Below are positions 43,011 through 52,151 of a DNA stretch of 64,000 nt, piece after piece. The DNA comes from Pseudomonadota bacterium (GTDB lineage: Bacteria > Pseudomonadota > Gammaproteobacteria > Steroidobacterales > Steroidobacteraceae), in contig JADJXW010000006.1 of NCBI GenBank assembly GCA_016720075.1, positions 12,501-76,500 on the forward strand. The letters run 5' to 3'. Within the stretch, counting starts at the first letter, position 1; every line of letters begins with the position of its first letter. The notes under the pieces were generated by a model that was not told where the DNA came from, ran no database searches, and worked only from the letters and a program-made list of their open reading frames with translations. The translations under genes were made by a program, and so were the position numbers.

Positions 43011-43889
43011 TCAGGCCGGGGCTTCCGCCCTGCCGGGGTGCTTCGCCAGGCTGAACTCAACGAAGCTGCGCCGCATGCGCTCCACATCCACGCGGCGGCC
43101 GGTGAAGATCTCGAAGGCCGCTGCTGCCTGGTGCACGGCCATCCCGCCGCCGTCCAGCGTGCGGCAGCCGACGGCCCTGGCCGCCGCCAGCAGCGCGGTC
43201 TCCAGCGGGAAATAGACGATGTCGGCTACCCAGAGTCGGGAGTCGAGCAGCGCTACGTCGATCGGGCTGCCCGGATGTGAATGCATGCCCATCGGCGTGG
43301 CGTTGACCAGTCCGTCGGCGCCACGCAGCGCTGCCGCCACGTCGGTGCACACTGCAACCCGCTGCGACGAATGCTGCTCGGCAAGCCGCTCGACCAGCGC
43401 GGTGGCCCTGCCTGAATCGAAATCGCAGATCAGCAGCTCGCCGACGCCCATATCCAGCAGCGCCTGGGCCGTGGCGGCGCCGGCTCCGCCAGCGCCCATC
43501 TGCAATACGCGTCCCATGCCGGCGCCGGGCAAGCCCTGCTGCATGCTCAGCGAAAAGCCCGTGACGTCGGTGTTGTAGCCGATGCGTCCGGCCGGGCAGA
43601 ACTGGATCGTGTTGACCGCGCCGACGCGCCGAGCGCCGTCGCTCAGGTGATCCAGGTGAGCGATGACCGACTGCTTGTAGGGATACGTGACGTTGACGCC
43701 GGCGTAGCCGCGCTGCTGCAGCTGCTCGAGCTTCGATTCCAGGCTCGATTCGTCCTGTCCGGATGCCGCGAAGTCGAAAAGCTCGTAGCTCAGATCGATG
43801 CCCTGCGCAGCGCCTTCCCGCTCATGCATCCACGGGGAGCGCGAAGCCCCGATATTCCGGCCAATCAAACCAACCCGAACGCGCTGCAT
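43011..43889 (-). CDS. aroE: Shikimate dehydrogenase
   Basis: This 292-residue enzyme of the shikimate pathway has SRSPWMHE (substrate binding), catalytic Lys72 in VNVTYPYKQSVI, Asp108 in YNTDVTGF, the nucleotide-binding GAGGAGAATAQALL and NATPMGMHSHPGSPID, and ends with the DGGGMAVHQAAAAFEIFTG helix. It reduces 3-dehydroshikimate to shikimate with NADPH. The sequence is closer to the AroE-like/quinate-type branch than to E. coli AroE, so the exact substrate preference is open. ATG at 43889 is preferred to the start four codons upstream. Confidence 0.9.
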   Translation of the reverse strand: MQRVRVGLIGRNIGASRSPWMHEREGAAQGIDLSYELFDFAASGQDESSLESKLEQLQQRGYAGVNVTYPYKQSVIAHLDHLSDGARRVGAVNTIQFCPAGRIGYNTDVTGFSLSMQQGLPGAGMGRVLQMGAGGAGAATAQALLDMGVGELLICDFDSGRATALVERLAEQHSSQRVAVCTDVAAALRGADGLVNATPMGMHSHPGSPIDVALLDSRLWVADIVYFPLETALLAAARAVGCRTLDGGGMAVHQAAAAFEIFTGRRVDVERMRRSFVEFSLAKHPGRAEAPA

Positions 43890-43955
43890 CGCTGTCACCA
43901 ACTCTTGAAGATCGCGCGGGACGGCCCGCTTGCCCGATGGTACGGATTGTCGCGC

Positions 43956-43995
43956 AGTCCCCGGGGGTTTGGGGGGGAGGGTCCCCCCGGGGACT
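43956..43995. repeat. GC-rich inverted repeat with G-run loop
   Basis: Perfect 12-bp arms (agtccccggggg at 43956-43967 and its complement at 43984-43995) flank a 16-nt loop rich in G. It sits 22 nt beyond the stop of the large TonB receptor gene, whose transcript runs into it from the right. There is no T tract. The left arm and loop together contain four G-runs compatible with a G-quadruplex on the plus strand. Confidence 0.7.
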
Positions 43996-44017
43996 GGCGG
44001 CCTTGCGGAACCGTCGA

Positions 44018-46945
44018 TCAGAACTTGGCGCGCACACCCAGCGTGATCACGCGGCCAATGGGGCTGGCGTTGATGTTGTCGTAGCCGGCCGAGCCATTGG
44101 TGTTGAAGGCGTTGTACTGCGGCGGCGCCTTGTCCGTGAGGTTGGTGGTATCCACGAACAGCTGGGTCTCGCCCAGGCCCGCGAACTCCGTCAGCCGGTA
44201 GGACAGGTTCAGGTCGATCGTGCCGAACGACTTCACCGGGTCACCGCCAGAGGTGGGCACGCCATTGGTACGCACCAGGGGGCGGGCTACCGAGCCGCCC
44301 CAGTTCTTGTAGCCGCTCAGGTAGTTGTAGAACATCGACGCGCTGAAGCCGCCGCGGGAGTACCCCAGGTTCAGCCGCGCCTCGGCCTTCACCGACGGGA
44401 AGGTGGTGTTGAAGCCTGCCGTATGCAGCACGCTGAACACCGTGCCGCTGGCGCCAAAGTACTGGTCGAACTTCAGCTTGCGCGAAGCCGAAGCGGCGAC
44501 CGTGAACTTGCCCAGTTCGGTATCGAAGCGGTAGGAGGCTGCCGCATCGAGGCCGGTGACATTGAGGTTCAGGACGTTGTTCTGCTGGAAGTTGTAGATG
44601 AAGTACGTGTTGGTGTTCAGCGGTCCGGTCTGCGGCAGCCCGGCAGTTGCCGCGCCGATCTGCGTGGCGGTGGCGCCGGCAGGGAACAGCTGCAGCAGGT
44701 AGCTCAGGTCAGCCGAGCCCAGCGCCAGCGCAGGCTGCGGAGCAGTGATGCCTCCGCGCAGCTTGTTCGACCAGTACGTGAGACTGGTCGAAAGGCCGGG
44801 AATCGACGGCGGCGCGAAGTCGACGCCGAAGCTGAAGGCCTTGCCGCGCTGCGGCTTCAGGTTGCCATTGCCACCCGTGAGGAGCATGCCCGTGATCGCA
44901 CCAATGGAGCATGACGTGGCCGGTGCGGCAGGGCAGCCTGGGATGGTGGCAGCGGCGGGGAAGCTGGCGTAGCTGATGGTCGGCGCACCGCCGGGCAGCT
45001 GCCCGCCGGTGACGCCATTGAAGCCCGACTCGCCCGTGAGGCCCGCGGCGTTCGAGCCACGGCTGGTCAGTGCCGGCGCCACGAACGACTTGGACCAGTT
45101 GCCGCGGAACTTCAGGCCATCGATCACCTCGAGGTTGGCCGCGAGCTTCGGGTTCTTCGTGGAGCCCACATCGCTGTAGTCGTCGACGCGGCCGGCAATT
45201 ATGACATCGAGGCTCTTGACGCCGCGGTCCTTCAGGATCGGCAGGAACACCTCGGCATAGGCCGACTTTACGTCGCGATTGTAGGGAATGTGCTGGAAGG
45301 TGGAGCCCACGCTGGCGGCGCCCAGGTTGTTGCCGCGGACGATGTCCTGCTCGAGGCTGTAGTCGAGGTACTCGGCGCCCAGCGCCAGCTTCGCCGCGCC
45401 GCCTCCCATCTCGAACAGGTCGCCCGAGACCCTGGCGTAGAGATTCGTGATGCGCTGGTCGCCCATCTGCAGCTGGCGGTTGTCGGTGAGCAGCGCCCTG
45501 GCGGCGGCCGACGTGCCGGAGCCGAATACGTCGATCGCGTTGGCCGAGGTCAGCGCCTGGGTTGCCGACTGGGCAACGCCGTTGAGCGTGGTAGAAGTGA
45601 AGCCGTTCAGGGCCAGGTTGAACACCGCGGCGTTGAGCTGCCCGGTGTTGACCTGGGCGGCCTCGTCGAGGCCGATCAGGGCGCCGGCGTTGATGCTCCA
45701 GGAATCATTCAGCGTGATGTCGGCGTCGAGGCGCCCATAGAAGGTTTCCGCGGATGCCTGGATCGTGGCGCCGGGTCCCAGCAGTTCATCGGCGTTGAAA
45801 TTGACGGTGTAGGACGTTGGGGCCGTGCCCGTCGTGGCGCCGGTCAGCGCGCGGAAGAAGGGATTCACTGCGCGCCCGGTGGGCAGCGTGGCGCCAGTGC
45901 CGTAGATCGTGCCGCTGGCGGAGCCGCGCGTCACGTGCTGGACGTTCTTGCGGTTCGAGTAGATCAGGTCAGTGGTCAGCGTGACCTTGTCGCCTACATC
46001 CTGCTGCAGCGAGGCGAAGAAGCTGTGCCGCTTTTCGGACGGGATCAGGTCCCAGTACTTCGAGGGATCGCAGTCGCCGGCGGCTGCGGTGCTCGACGAG
46101 GTGTAGCCGGTGTACAGCGTCTGCGCGGCCGTGACCGCCGTGGTGGGGACGAACAGCGCGTTGTACTGCGCGGCACTGAGGCCGATGCTGGCCGGGGAGC
46201 AGCGATTGACGGTGGTCTGGAAATTACGGCCGCCGCGCGCCGTCTGGTTGGCTCGCGCGAAGTCGCGATCCGCCGCGGCGAGGTTGTCGCGATCGGAGAA
46301 GTTGTAGGACATCAGGAACGAGCCTGAATCCCAGGTCTTGCCGCCGATGGCGCCCACGTTGAACGTGCCGTAGTTGTCGCCGAAGCCCTTCTGCGCGGTG
46401 GCCTCGAAGCCATCGACGTTGCGGCGCGTGATGAAGTTGACCACGCCGGCCACGGCGTCGGAGCCATAAACTGACGAGGCGCCGTCCGCGAGCACTTCCA
46501 CGCGCTCCAGCGCCAGCGGCGCGACGATGTTCGGATCGGCCAGCACATGGTTGATGCCCGAGACGGGCAGACGATGCCCGTTGAGCAGGATCAGCGTGCT
46601 GTTGGAGGCCGATGCGCCCAGGCCGTGGATGGTGGGGGCGTTGGTGCCCGCGCCGTCGAAGCTGCCGTAGGAGCCCTGGCCCGCGCTCTGCAGGCCCACG
46701 ATCGACGGGACGGTCTTGAGGATCTGCTGCACCGTCTGGACGCCGGTTTCCTCGATTTCATCGCGGCCCACGGTCACCAGGTTGGAGCCGACCGGCGCCA
46801 CGCCCTTGATGCTGGAGCCGGTGACGACGACCTCTTCCAGGTCCGAGTCGGGCTCGGCGGCCTGGGCGAAGGGCATGACCCCGCAGGCCACTCCCAGCGC
46901 GGTGAGGATGGACTTGCGTACGGACCAGCTGACAATCGAAGCCAT
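44018..46945 (-). CDS. TonB-dependent outer-membrane receptor (large)
   Basis: This 975-residue receptor has a signal peptide ending AQAA, a TonB-box-like DLEEVVVTGSSI, a plug domain (TVQQILKTVPSIVG, LLNGHRLPVSG, LERVEVLADGASSVYGSDAVAGVVNFITRRN) and a large barrel ending in GVRAKF with C-terminal Phe. The GS(S/R)I and SSVYGSDAVAGVVN patterns match a branch common in sphingomonads, Caulobacter and Steroidobacter-type bacteria that takes up sugars, peptides or other organics. It stands alone, with a striking palindromic operator upstream and a hairpin downstream. Confidence 0.9.
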   Translation of the reverse strand: MASIVSWSVRKSILTALGVACGVMPFAQAAEPDSDLEEVVVTGSSIKGVAPVGSNLVTVGRDEIEETGVQTVQQILKTVPSIVGLQSAGQGSYGSFDGAGTNAPTIHGLGASASNSTLILLNGHRLPVSGINHVLADPNIVAPLALERVEVLADGASSVYGSDAVAGVVNFITRRNVDGFEATAQKGFGDNYGTFNVGAIGGKTWDSGSFLMSYNFSDRDNLAAADRDFARANQTARGGRNFQTTVNRCSPASIGLSAAQYNALFVPTTAVTAAQTLYTGYTSSSTAAAGDCDPSKYWDLIPSEKRHSFFASLQQDVGDKVTLTTDLIYSNRKNVQHVTRGSASGTIYGTGATLPTGRAVNPFFRALTGATTGTAPTSYTVNFNADELLGPGATIQASAETFYGRLDADITLNDSWSINAGALIGLDEAAQVNTGQLNAAVFNLALNGFTSTTLNGVAQSATQALTSANAIDVFGSGTSAAARALLTDNRQLQMGDQRITNLYARVSGDLFEMGGGAAKLALGAEYLDYSLEQDIVRGNNLGAASVGSTFQHIPYNRDVKSAYAEVFLPILKDRGVKSLDVIIAGRVDDYSDVGSTKNPKLAANLEVIDGLKFRGNWSKSFVAPALTSRGSNAAGLTGESGFNGVTGGQLPGGAPTISYASFPAAATIPGCPAAPATSCSIGAITGMLLTGGNGNLKPQRGKAFSFGVDFAPPSIPGLSTSLTYWSNKLRGGITAPQPALALGSADLSYLLQLFPAGATATQIGAATAGLPQTGPLNTNTYFIYNFQQNNVLNLNVTGLDAAASYRFDTELGKFTVAASASRKLKFDQYFGASGTVFSVLHTAGFNTTFPSVKAEARLNLGYSRGGFSASMFYNYLSGYKNWGGSVARPLVRTNGVPTSGGDPVKSFGTIDLNLSYRLTEFAGLGETQLFVDTTNLTDKAPPQYNAFNTNGSAGYDNINASPIGRVITLGVRAKF

Positions 46946-46993
46946 TGCGGAATCCCCTTTTGAGTTTTTCGGGGCAGCCTGCGGGCCGCCTTC

Positions 46994-47033
46994 TGTACTA
47001 ACTCGTTATTTACATGTACTAACTAGTACATGT
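46994..47033. promoter_or_regulatory. Palindromic operator upstream of TonB receptor
   Basis: A perfect palindrome has 9-bp arms, acatgtact at 47012-47020 and agtacatgt at 47025-47033, around aact. A decamer, tgtactaact, occurs at 46994-47003 and again at 47015-47024, exactly 21 bp (two helical turns) apart. The cluster lies 50-90 bp upstream of the receptor start in unusually AT-rich DNA. It looks like a binding site for a dimeric repressor or activator such as a TetR- or GntR-type protein. Confidence 0.7.
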
Positions 47034-47087
47034 CAATTGCGGGAAGCCGTTGTGCGGCGCGCAAGCGGGGCACCCGGCGGTCATGGT

Positions 47088-47774
47088 TCAGCGGCTGGCG
47101 GGTTCGGCGGGAGGCGGCGCCGTGGCGGCGTCCGCGGGAGCCGCGTCGGTCGCCGCGGGCGGCTCAGGTGGGCAGGCCTCGATGCGCAGGCGTTCGAGTT
47201 GCATTCCGGTCTGCGCCAGCCGGCCATCGGCGAGGGTTTCGCGCGCCACGCCGGGAATGTCGAGCCAGGTGACGGTCTGCTGGCTGGTGCGTTCCCTGAC
47301 CACGGCGTCCAGCCGCAGGCGCTGCACGCGGGAAGCGCGATCCTCGGCGCGGTCCTCTTCACTGAAGATGCCCACGGAGACCTTGAACTCCGGGTCATCA
47401 GGCATCGCGAAGGCATCACGCATGCCCGCTGATCGCAGTGCGTTGAGCGTTCTGGACTGGGCGCTGGCGCTGGCGTTGCCCACGTATACCCACCAGCCTT
47501 CGCGCACCTCTTCGGTGACCGCTCGCCTGAGGATTCCCCAGCCCGCGGCGGCGAGCGTCTGTTCCGCAGCGGCGGCGTCGACATCGGTGGTGAACGGGCC
47601 GAGGGTTGCGCAGGGTGGTGGCGCCGGGGGTGGGGGCGGCGGCGCCTCGGCGGCCGGCTTGCGGGCGGTGGCGGCCACTGCCGTCAGGTCAGGGGCGCCC
47701 TGGTCTACCCAGGCGGTCCAGCAGAAGTACAGCAGGTTCGCGGCGACCAGCACGAGTACGGCGATGCGCATCAT
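47088..47774 (-). CDS. SPOR-domain membrane protein
   Basis: This 228-residue protein has an N-terminal TM helix (MMRIAVLVLVAANLLYFCW), a short Pro-rich linker (PPPPPPAPPPC) and a SPOR-type fold (CATLGPFTTDVDAAAAEQTLAAAGW..., GWWVYVG, ALRSAGMRDAFAMPDDPEFKVSVGIFSEEDRAEDRASRVQRLRL), then an Ala/Pro-rich tail. SPOR domains bind denuded peptidoglycan, often at division sites. The start is 47774 or 47771. It follows coaX on the same strand by 13 bp, as in other gammaproteobacteria. Confidence 0.85.
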   Translation of the reverse strand: MMRIAVLVLVAANLLYFCWTAWVDQGAPDLTAVAATARKPAAEAPPPPPPAPPPCATLGPFTTDVDAAAAEQTLAAAGWGILRRAVTEEVREGWWVYVGNASASAQSRTLNALRSAGMRDAFAMPDDPEFKVSVGIFSEEDRAEDRASRVQRLRLDAVVRERTSQQTVTWLDIPGVARETLADGRLAQTGMQLERLRIEACPPEPPAATDAAPADAATAPPPAEPASR

Positions 47775-47787
47775 GGCGGCGAGCCTA

Positions 47788-48582
47788 TCAGCCCCGGCGG
47801 CGCACGGGGATGCCAGCGAGCAAAGCGATGCCCCGGAGGACCAGGTCGTCGCGCTGCTTGCAGGCGCTGCGCAGCAGCGGCGCCACGGCTGCCGCGCCGC
47901 CACCGGTGAGGAAGACCACCGGCCGGCCCTTCAGTCGCCGCGTGACGTCGGTGACCGTGCGGTCCACCAATGCCGCGGCGGCCGACAGGCAGCCGAGTTC
48001 GATGGCCTGGCGGGTGTCGGTGGCCAGCAGGCCCAGGGTGCCGGTGGCGTCCGCGCCGCTCCTGCGCGCCGCGGCGCTGGCTGCGGCGCGCGGCGCGATG
48101 CCCGCGGTGTCGCGCAGCAATGACTGCAGCATCAGCGTGGGACCGGGAGCAATGAGCCCGCCACGATGCACGCCGTCGCAGTCGACCACATCGATGGTCA
48201 GCGCGGTGCCGACGCTGATCGCGCAGACGGCGCGAAAGCAGCCGGCCAGGTGCCATGCCGACACTGCCCCCACCCAGCGGTCATCGCCGAGTCGCCGGGG
48301 TTCGCGGTAACCGCTGCGCACGCCCGCGGCCTGCGCGCTGCTGTGCACGAACTCGGGCGCGGGCGTGCCGGCCGCGCGCAGCAGCCTGCGAAGCGTGCGT
48401 TCGGCCTTCGGGCCGGCCACCGAGCAGGCCACCACGCGTTCGAAGTCACCTGCGCGATCGAGCCAGTTCGAGAAAGTGCCGGTGTCGGTCCAGGGCGCGG
48501 CGCGCACAGGCGCAAGTCGCCCCGCGCTGGCCACCGTCCACTTCACGCGCGTGTTGCCCGCATCGATCAGCAGGGTCTTCAT
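47788..48582 (-). CDS. coaX: Type III pantothenate kinase
   Basis: This 264-residue kinase has the type III signatures: LLIDAGNTRVKW (ATP/P-loop-like), RWVGAVSAWH, CAISVGTALTIDVVD and GGLIAPGPTLMLQSL, with a late VFLTGGGAAAVAPLL. It catalyses the first step of coenzyme A synthesis. Its ATG overlaps the birA stop codon by 4 nt, the usual birA-coaX arrangement. Confidence 0.94.
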   Translation of the reverse strand: MKTLLIDAGNTRVKWTVASAGRLAPVRAAPWTDTGTFSNWLDRAGDFERVVACSVAGPKAERTLRRLLRAAGTPAPEFVHSSAQAAGVRSGYREPRRLGDDRWVGAVSAWHLAGCFRAVCAISVGTALTIDVVDCDGVHRGGLIAPGPTLMLQSLLRDTAGIAPRAAASAAARRSGADATGTLGLLATDTRQAIELGCLSAAAALVDRTVTDVTRRLKGRPVVFLTGGGAAAVAPLLRSACKQRDDLVLRGIALLAGIPVRRRG

Positions 48583-49589
48583 GTGGATGCCGTCCGCACC
48601 GATACCTCCCCGGCAATGATGCGATGAACCTGGCCCTGCCGTTCCACGCGCAGCGCGCCATCCGCATCCACGCCCCGGGCAACGCCATCGTCCACCGGAC
48701 CGCTACCCTGCAGCCTCACGGGCCGGTCGCGCAAGGCGTCTGCCGCCTGGTATTCATCGAGAAACGGGGCGAACCCGCTGGCCGCGAATTCCCGGACCGC
48801 GCCGATGCCTTCCCGGATCAGCGCGGCAGTCAGGTCAGCGCGGGCGGGCGCGGGCGCAGGCGCCGCCAGCCCGGCAAGGTCCGCTGCCGCCGTGCCCATC
48901 TGCGCCAGGGTTGCCTGCAGATCGGCGGGCAGCGCCACGTTCACGCCGATGCCGATCACCACATGCACCGGGCCGCCGGATTCGGTGCGCATCTCGATGA
49001 GGATGCCACCCAGCTTGCCCTCGCTGGTCACAAGGTCGTTCGGCCACTTCAGTTGCACGCCGTCGATGCCCACGGCCCGCAGCGCGCGCAGCGCCGAGAC
49101 GCCGATGGCAAGGCTGAGCGCGCCCATCGAAGGAGACAGCGCCTCGAAGCTCCAGCTCCAGGACAGGCACACGGCGCCGCCGGGCGGCGCCAGCCAGCTG
49201 CGACCCCGGCGGCCGCGACCGGCGGTCTGGTACTCGGCGGTGAGAAAGTCGAATTGTCCTGGGGGCGGGGCGGGGCGCGCGAGCAGCCGCGCGTTGGTGG
49301 AGTCCACCTCGCCTGCGCATTCGCCCTCGCGCAGGGCCGCCTGCAGAGCCGGCGGCAGCAGCGCCCTGACGGTTTCTCCGTCCAGTGGCGTGGTGGGCAG
49401 CGCCAGGCGATAGCCGCGATTGGTGACGGCCTCCACGGCCGTACCCATGGCGCGCAGCCGACCGACCGCCTTCCACACCGCACTGCGCGTCACGCCGAAC
49501 TCCCCGGCCAGCTCCGCGCCAGAAACGAATCCGCCAGGCGCGCTGCGGTGCGCGGCCAGGCGCTGCAGGACCTGCAGCGCGAGATTCAT
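48579..49589 (-). CDS. birA: Biotin-[acetyl-CoA-carboxylase] ligase / biotin repressor
   Basis: This 336-residue protein has an N-terminal winged helix (about 1-62; LQRLAAHRSAPGGFVSGAELAGEFGVTRSAVWKAVGRLRAMG) and a BPL catalytic domain (VDSTNARLLARPAP, TAGRGRRGRSWLAPPGGAVCLSWSW, GIDGVQLKWPNDLVTSEGKLGGILIEM, VVIGIGVNVALPADL) plus the C-terminal SH3-like domain with LQGSGPVDDGVARGVDADGALRV. It attaches biotin to AccB and may repress biotin genes. The ctlX gene begins upstream with a 4-nt overlap. Confidence 0.94.
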   Translation of the reverse strand: MNLALQVLQRLAAHRSAPGGFVSGAELAGEFGVTRSAVWKAVGRLRAMGTAVEAVTNRGYRLALPTTPLDGETVRALLPPALQAALREGECAGEVDSTNARLLARPAPPPGQFDFLTAEYQTAGRGRRGRSWLAPPGGAVCLSWSWSFEALSPSMGALSLAIGVSALRALRAVGIDGVQLKWPNDLVTSEGKLGGILIEMRTESGGPVHVVIGIGVNVALPADLQATLAQMGTAAADLAGLAAPAPAPARADLTAALIREGIGAVREFAASGFAPFLDEYQAADALRDRPVRLQGSGPVDDGVARGVDADGALRVERQGQVHRIIAGEVSVRTAST

Positions 49590-50527
49590 GGCTCGCCTTT
49601 GCCAGTGGGCCCGGGCACCTCGGCCAGCATGCAGCGCACGCTGCCGCCGCCCAGGGTTTCGATCACCGGTACCGCGGCGACCACGCTGTGTATTTCCGCG
49701 TCGCGCAGCATCGCGTGCTGGTTTTCATCGAGGCAGGCCGCAGCGCTGGCGGACATGGCCAGGTGCGCGCTGCCGCTCGCGTCCGTCAGTTCGAGCATGT
49801 TGCCGGCGAAGGCGAGCAGCTGTGGGCCGCGTAGCGCCATGATCCCGCGCTGGCCCGTTGCCAGCCGCGCGCGCAGCGCGGCACGTTGCGCTTCGGGCAC
49901 CCACTCGAGGCCCGCGCCGGCCACGCGCGCGCCGATCCACAGCACCACATTGGTGTGATAGACCGGCGTTCCATCGGGCGTGGCCGCATCGAACAGCACC
50001 GGTTCGTAGTCCATCAGCCGCGCCCATTCGCGCACCAGCGCCGGATCGGTGCGCGGAGATGCCACTGCGTAGGCCATGCGGTTGGCATGGTCCAGCACAA
50101 GGCTGCCCGTGCCCTCGAGGAATCGCCCGTGGTTTTCTTCCGCGGTGAGATCAAGCCGCCGCGTCTCGACGAATCCCAGTTGCGCCTTCACGCAGTCGAT
50201 CACCGCTTCGCGGCGCTCCGCGCGGCGCGAGGGATTGAACATCGGGTACAGCACCACGGTGCCATCGGCATGAAAGCTCACCCAGTTGTTCGGGAATACA
50301 GCGTCAGGCTTCGGTGGGTCGATCGTGTCTGCCGCGATGGCCACGCCAATGCCGGCCGCGCGCAGCGCGCTGGCGAGCGCGGCGGATTCCACTCGCGCGG
50401 CCGCCGCCGCCTGCGCAGCCGGCAGTCCCGCGTCGCGCTGGAAGCGGTTGCTGCGCGCCGTCTCGGCGTTGAAGCCGAATGCGGCGGGCTCGACCATGCA
50501 GACGTTCGTCATGCGAACCGGATTCAT
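49586..50527 (-). CDS. ctlX: CtlX-type guanidino-group-modifying hydrolase
   Basis: This 313-residue protein belongs to the amidinotransferase/dimethylarginine-hydrolase fold, close to the citrulline-utilisation hydrolase CtlX. It shows MVEPAAFGFNAETARSNRFQ, FPNNWVSFHADGTVVLYPMFNPSRRAERR, EENHGRFLEGTGSLVLDHANRMAYAV, catalytic His in PVYHTNVVLWIG, and Cys about 299 in LGGGSVRCMLAEV. It should act on a guanidine or ureido compound such as citrulline or arginine. The ATG at 50527 is chosen; the frame extends to 50617. It overlaps birA by 4 nt. Confidence 0.86.
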   Translation of the reverse strand: MNPVRMTNVCMVEPAAFGFNAETARSNRFQRDAGLPAAQAAAAARVESAALASALRAAGIGVAIAADTIDPPKPDAVFPNNWVSFHADGTVVLYPMFNPSRRAERREAVIDCVKAQLGFVETRRLDLTAEENHGRFLEGTGSLVLDHANRMAYAVASPRTDPALVREWARLMDYEPVLFDAATPDGTPVYHTNVVLWIGARVAGAGLEWVPEAQRAALRARLATGQRGIMALRGPQLLAFAGNMLELTDASGSAHLAMSASAAACLDENQHAMLRDAEIHSVVAAVPVIETLGGGSVRCMLAEVPGPTGKGEP

Positions 50528-50630
50528 GCCGCCATTATGGGCGGTTGCGACCTTTGACAGCAGGCCTCCCAGGTAGCGTAAGCTCGATTCAAACAAGCCG
50601 GGCACACCCGGTTCCACTCGAGGGGGTTCC

Positions 50631-51764
50631 GTGGCGAAGAAGCAGTCGGCGCAGTCATTCCGTTTCTACGACAATCGCCAGAAATACCTGGCCTTCGTGC
50701 ACACCTGCAACGAGAAGGCCGTGGTGGCTGGCCGCGTCGGGCAGGAACTGGACCTGGTGCGTCCCACGCCGCCGGCGCTCTATTTCTTCGATGCCGGCAT
50801 GGGCGATGGCACCGTGCTGTCGCGACTGATGCGCCACGCGCACGCCGTGCACCCCACCGTGCCGATGGTGGCCGTGGCCAAGGAGATCAGCCTCGAGGAT
50901 GTGCGCCTGGGGCTCGAGAAGATGCCCGACCGCTTCACCGAGCATCCCGCCACGGTGCTGGTGATCACGAATCTCAACTACTCCGACGCGCCGCGTCTGC
51001 TGCTGCGCGACACGCAGATGGCCGCCGCGCTCAACTGGCAGGAGATCCGCCTCACCGGCCACTCCTCGCATTCCTACGAGGAACAGATCGAGGAGATCTC
51101 CAACTCGCTGGCCGACGCGTGGGCCACGCATCCCAGCGAAAAGACCGGCAACCCCGTCTATCGCCGGCCCTCGGTGCTGGTGGTCTACCGCGAGGACCAC
51201 AAGTTCCTGCTCGACAGCGTCATCCCGCGCCCCGGTCGTCCGCCGCCGCACTACGACCTGATCCTGGCCTCGCAGCCCTGGCGCGCGCGCATGTCGGCGG
51301 AGTTCAAGGCCTCGCGGGTGCTCGCGCCGCTGGCGCGATCACTTGCGCCGGGCGGGCGCCTGCTGGCCATCCAGTCCGCGGGCCGGGACCCGGCGCTGGA
51401 GATCATCCAGAAGCTGTGGCCGGGCGAGAATCCCTTCCAGGTGGATCGGCACGCACTGCTCGCCGCGCTGAAGACGGAGCTGGGGCGTGATGCGCGCGAC
51501 TTCGTGCTGACTGCACCGCCCGATGAAAAGGCGCTGTTCCGCTACGAGATGCGCACGTTGCCGTCCGAGCTTTCAGATCGCATCGGAACCTCCACACTGT
51601 TCGCGGCGTGGAACGCGGCCGCCTACGTGGCGCAGATGGAAGACGAGAGGCTGGAGCCGGTGATCGCCAGCGGCGCCTACCTGAAGGCGACGCAGGGCGT
51701 GCTGCAGAAGTTCGGCGGGCTGTGGTTCAACGACGAGGCCTTCGTCGTTTCGCGCCGCTTCTAG
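50631..51764 (+). CDS. SAM-dependent methyltransferase-like protein
   Basis: This 377-residue cytosolic protein has a motif I-like FFDAGMGDGTVLSRLMRHA near residue 53, a DLILASQPWRARMS segment, LAPGGRLLAIQSAG, and a late ALFRYEMRTLPSELSDRIGTSTLFAAWNAAAYVAQMEDERL. It appears to be a conserved proteobacterial protein with a Rossmann methyltransferase fold. Substrate and pathway are not known. The GTG start at 50631 is preceded by gaggggg. It is divergent from ctlX. Confidence 0.76.
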   Translation: MAKKQSAQSFRFYDNRQKYLAFVHTCNEKAVVAGRVGQELDLVRPTPPALYFFDAGMGDGTVLSRLMRHAHAVHPTVPMVAVAKEISLEDVRLGLEKMPDRFTEHPATVLVITNLNYSDAPRLLLRDTQMAAALNWQEIRLTGHSSHSYEEQIEEISNSLADAWATHPSEKTGNPVYRRPSVLVVYREDHKFLLDSVIPRPGRPPPHYDLILASQPWRARMSAEFKASRVLAPLARSLAPGGRLLAIQSAGRDPALEIIQKLWPGENPFQVDRHALLAALKTELGRDARDFVLTAPPDEKALFRYEMRTLPSELSDRIGTSTLFAAWNAAAYVAQMEDERLEPVIASGAYLKATQGVLQKFGGLWFNDEAFVVSRRF

Positions 51765-51794
51765 CGCGGCGCCCTGGGCAACGCAGTGCGCGCT

Positions 51795-52070
51795 CTAGCG
51801 TACTGCGTAGGCCTCCATCATCAGGCCCGTGCCGCCACCGGACACGTGGGCGACCACGGCCGTGCGGCGATGCAGCTTGGTGATGGTTCCCAGGTTTATG
51901 GCAAATGCCAGCTCCACCTTCTGGCCCTTGCGCAGGCCCAGTCCGGAGGTGCGGATGAACACGCCCGTGGCGCTGAGGTTCACGGCCTTGCACAGCGAGC
52001 GGCGCCCGTCCGGCATGATGATGTACACGATCGTGCGAGCACGATGTCTGGTATGTAGCCGCCGTTCCAC
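51795..52070 (-). CDS. PilZ domain protein
   Basis: This 91-residue single-domain protein carries both parts of the c-di-GMP-binding signature: RHRAR near the N terminus (RxxxR) and NLSATGVFI (N/DxSxxG). The rest is the six-stranded barrel. It probably acts as a stand-alone c-di-GMP receptor affecting motility or secretion; the partner is unknown. It sits alone between two divergent or convergent neighbours. Confidence 0.88.
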   Translation of the reverse strand: MERRLHTRHRARTIVYIIMPDGRRSLCKAVNLSATGVFIRTSGLGLRKGQKVELAFAINLGTITKLHRRTAVVAHVSGGGTGLMMEAYAVR

Positions 52071-52151
52071 GATGCTCCTCGACCTGCCCCCGACGCGAAC
52101 TGCGTCACATTATGCATGGGGCTGGTGCACCGCCAACAGGCTCTGAACTTA

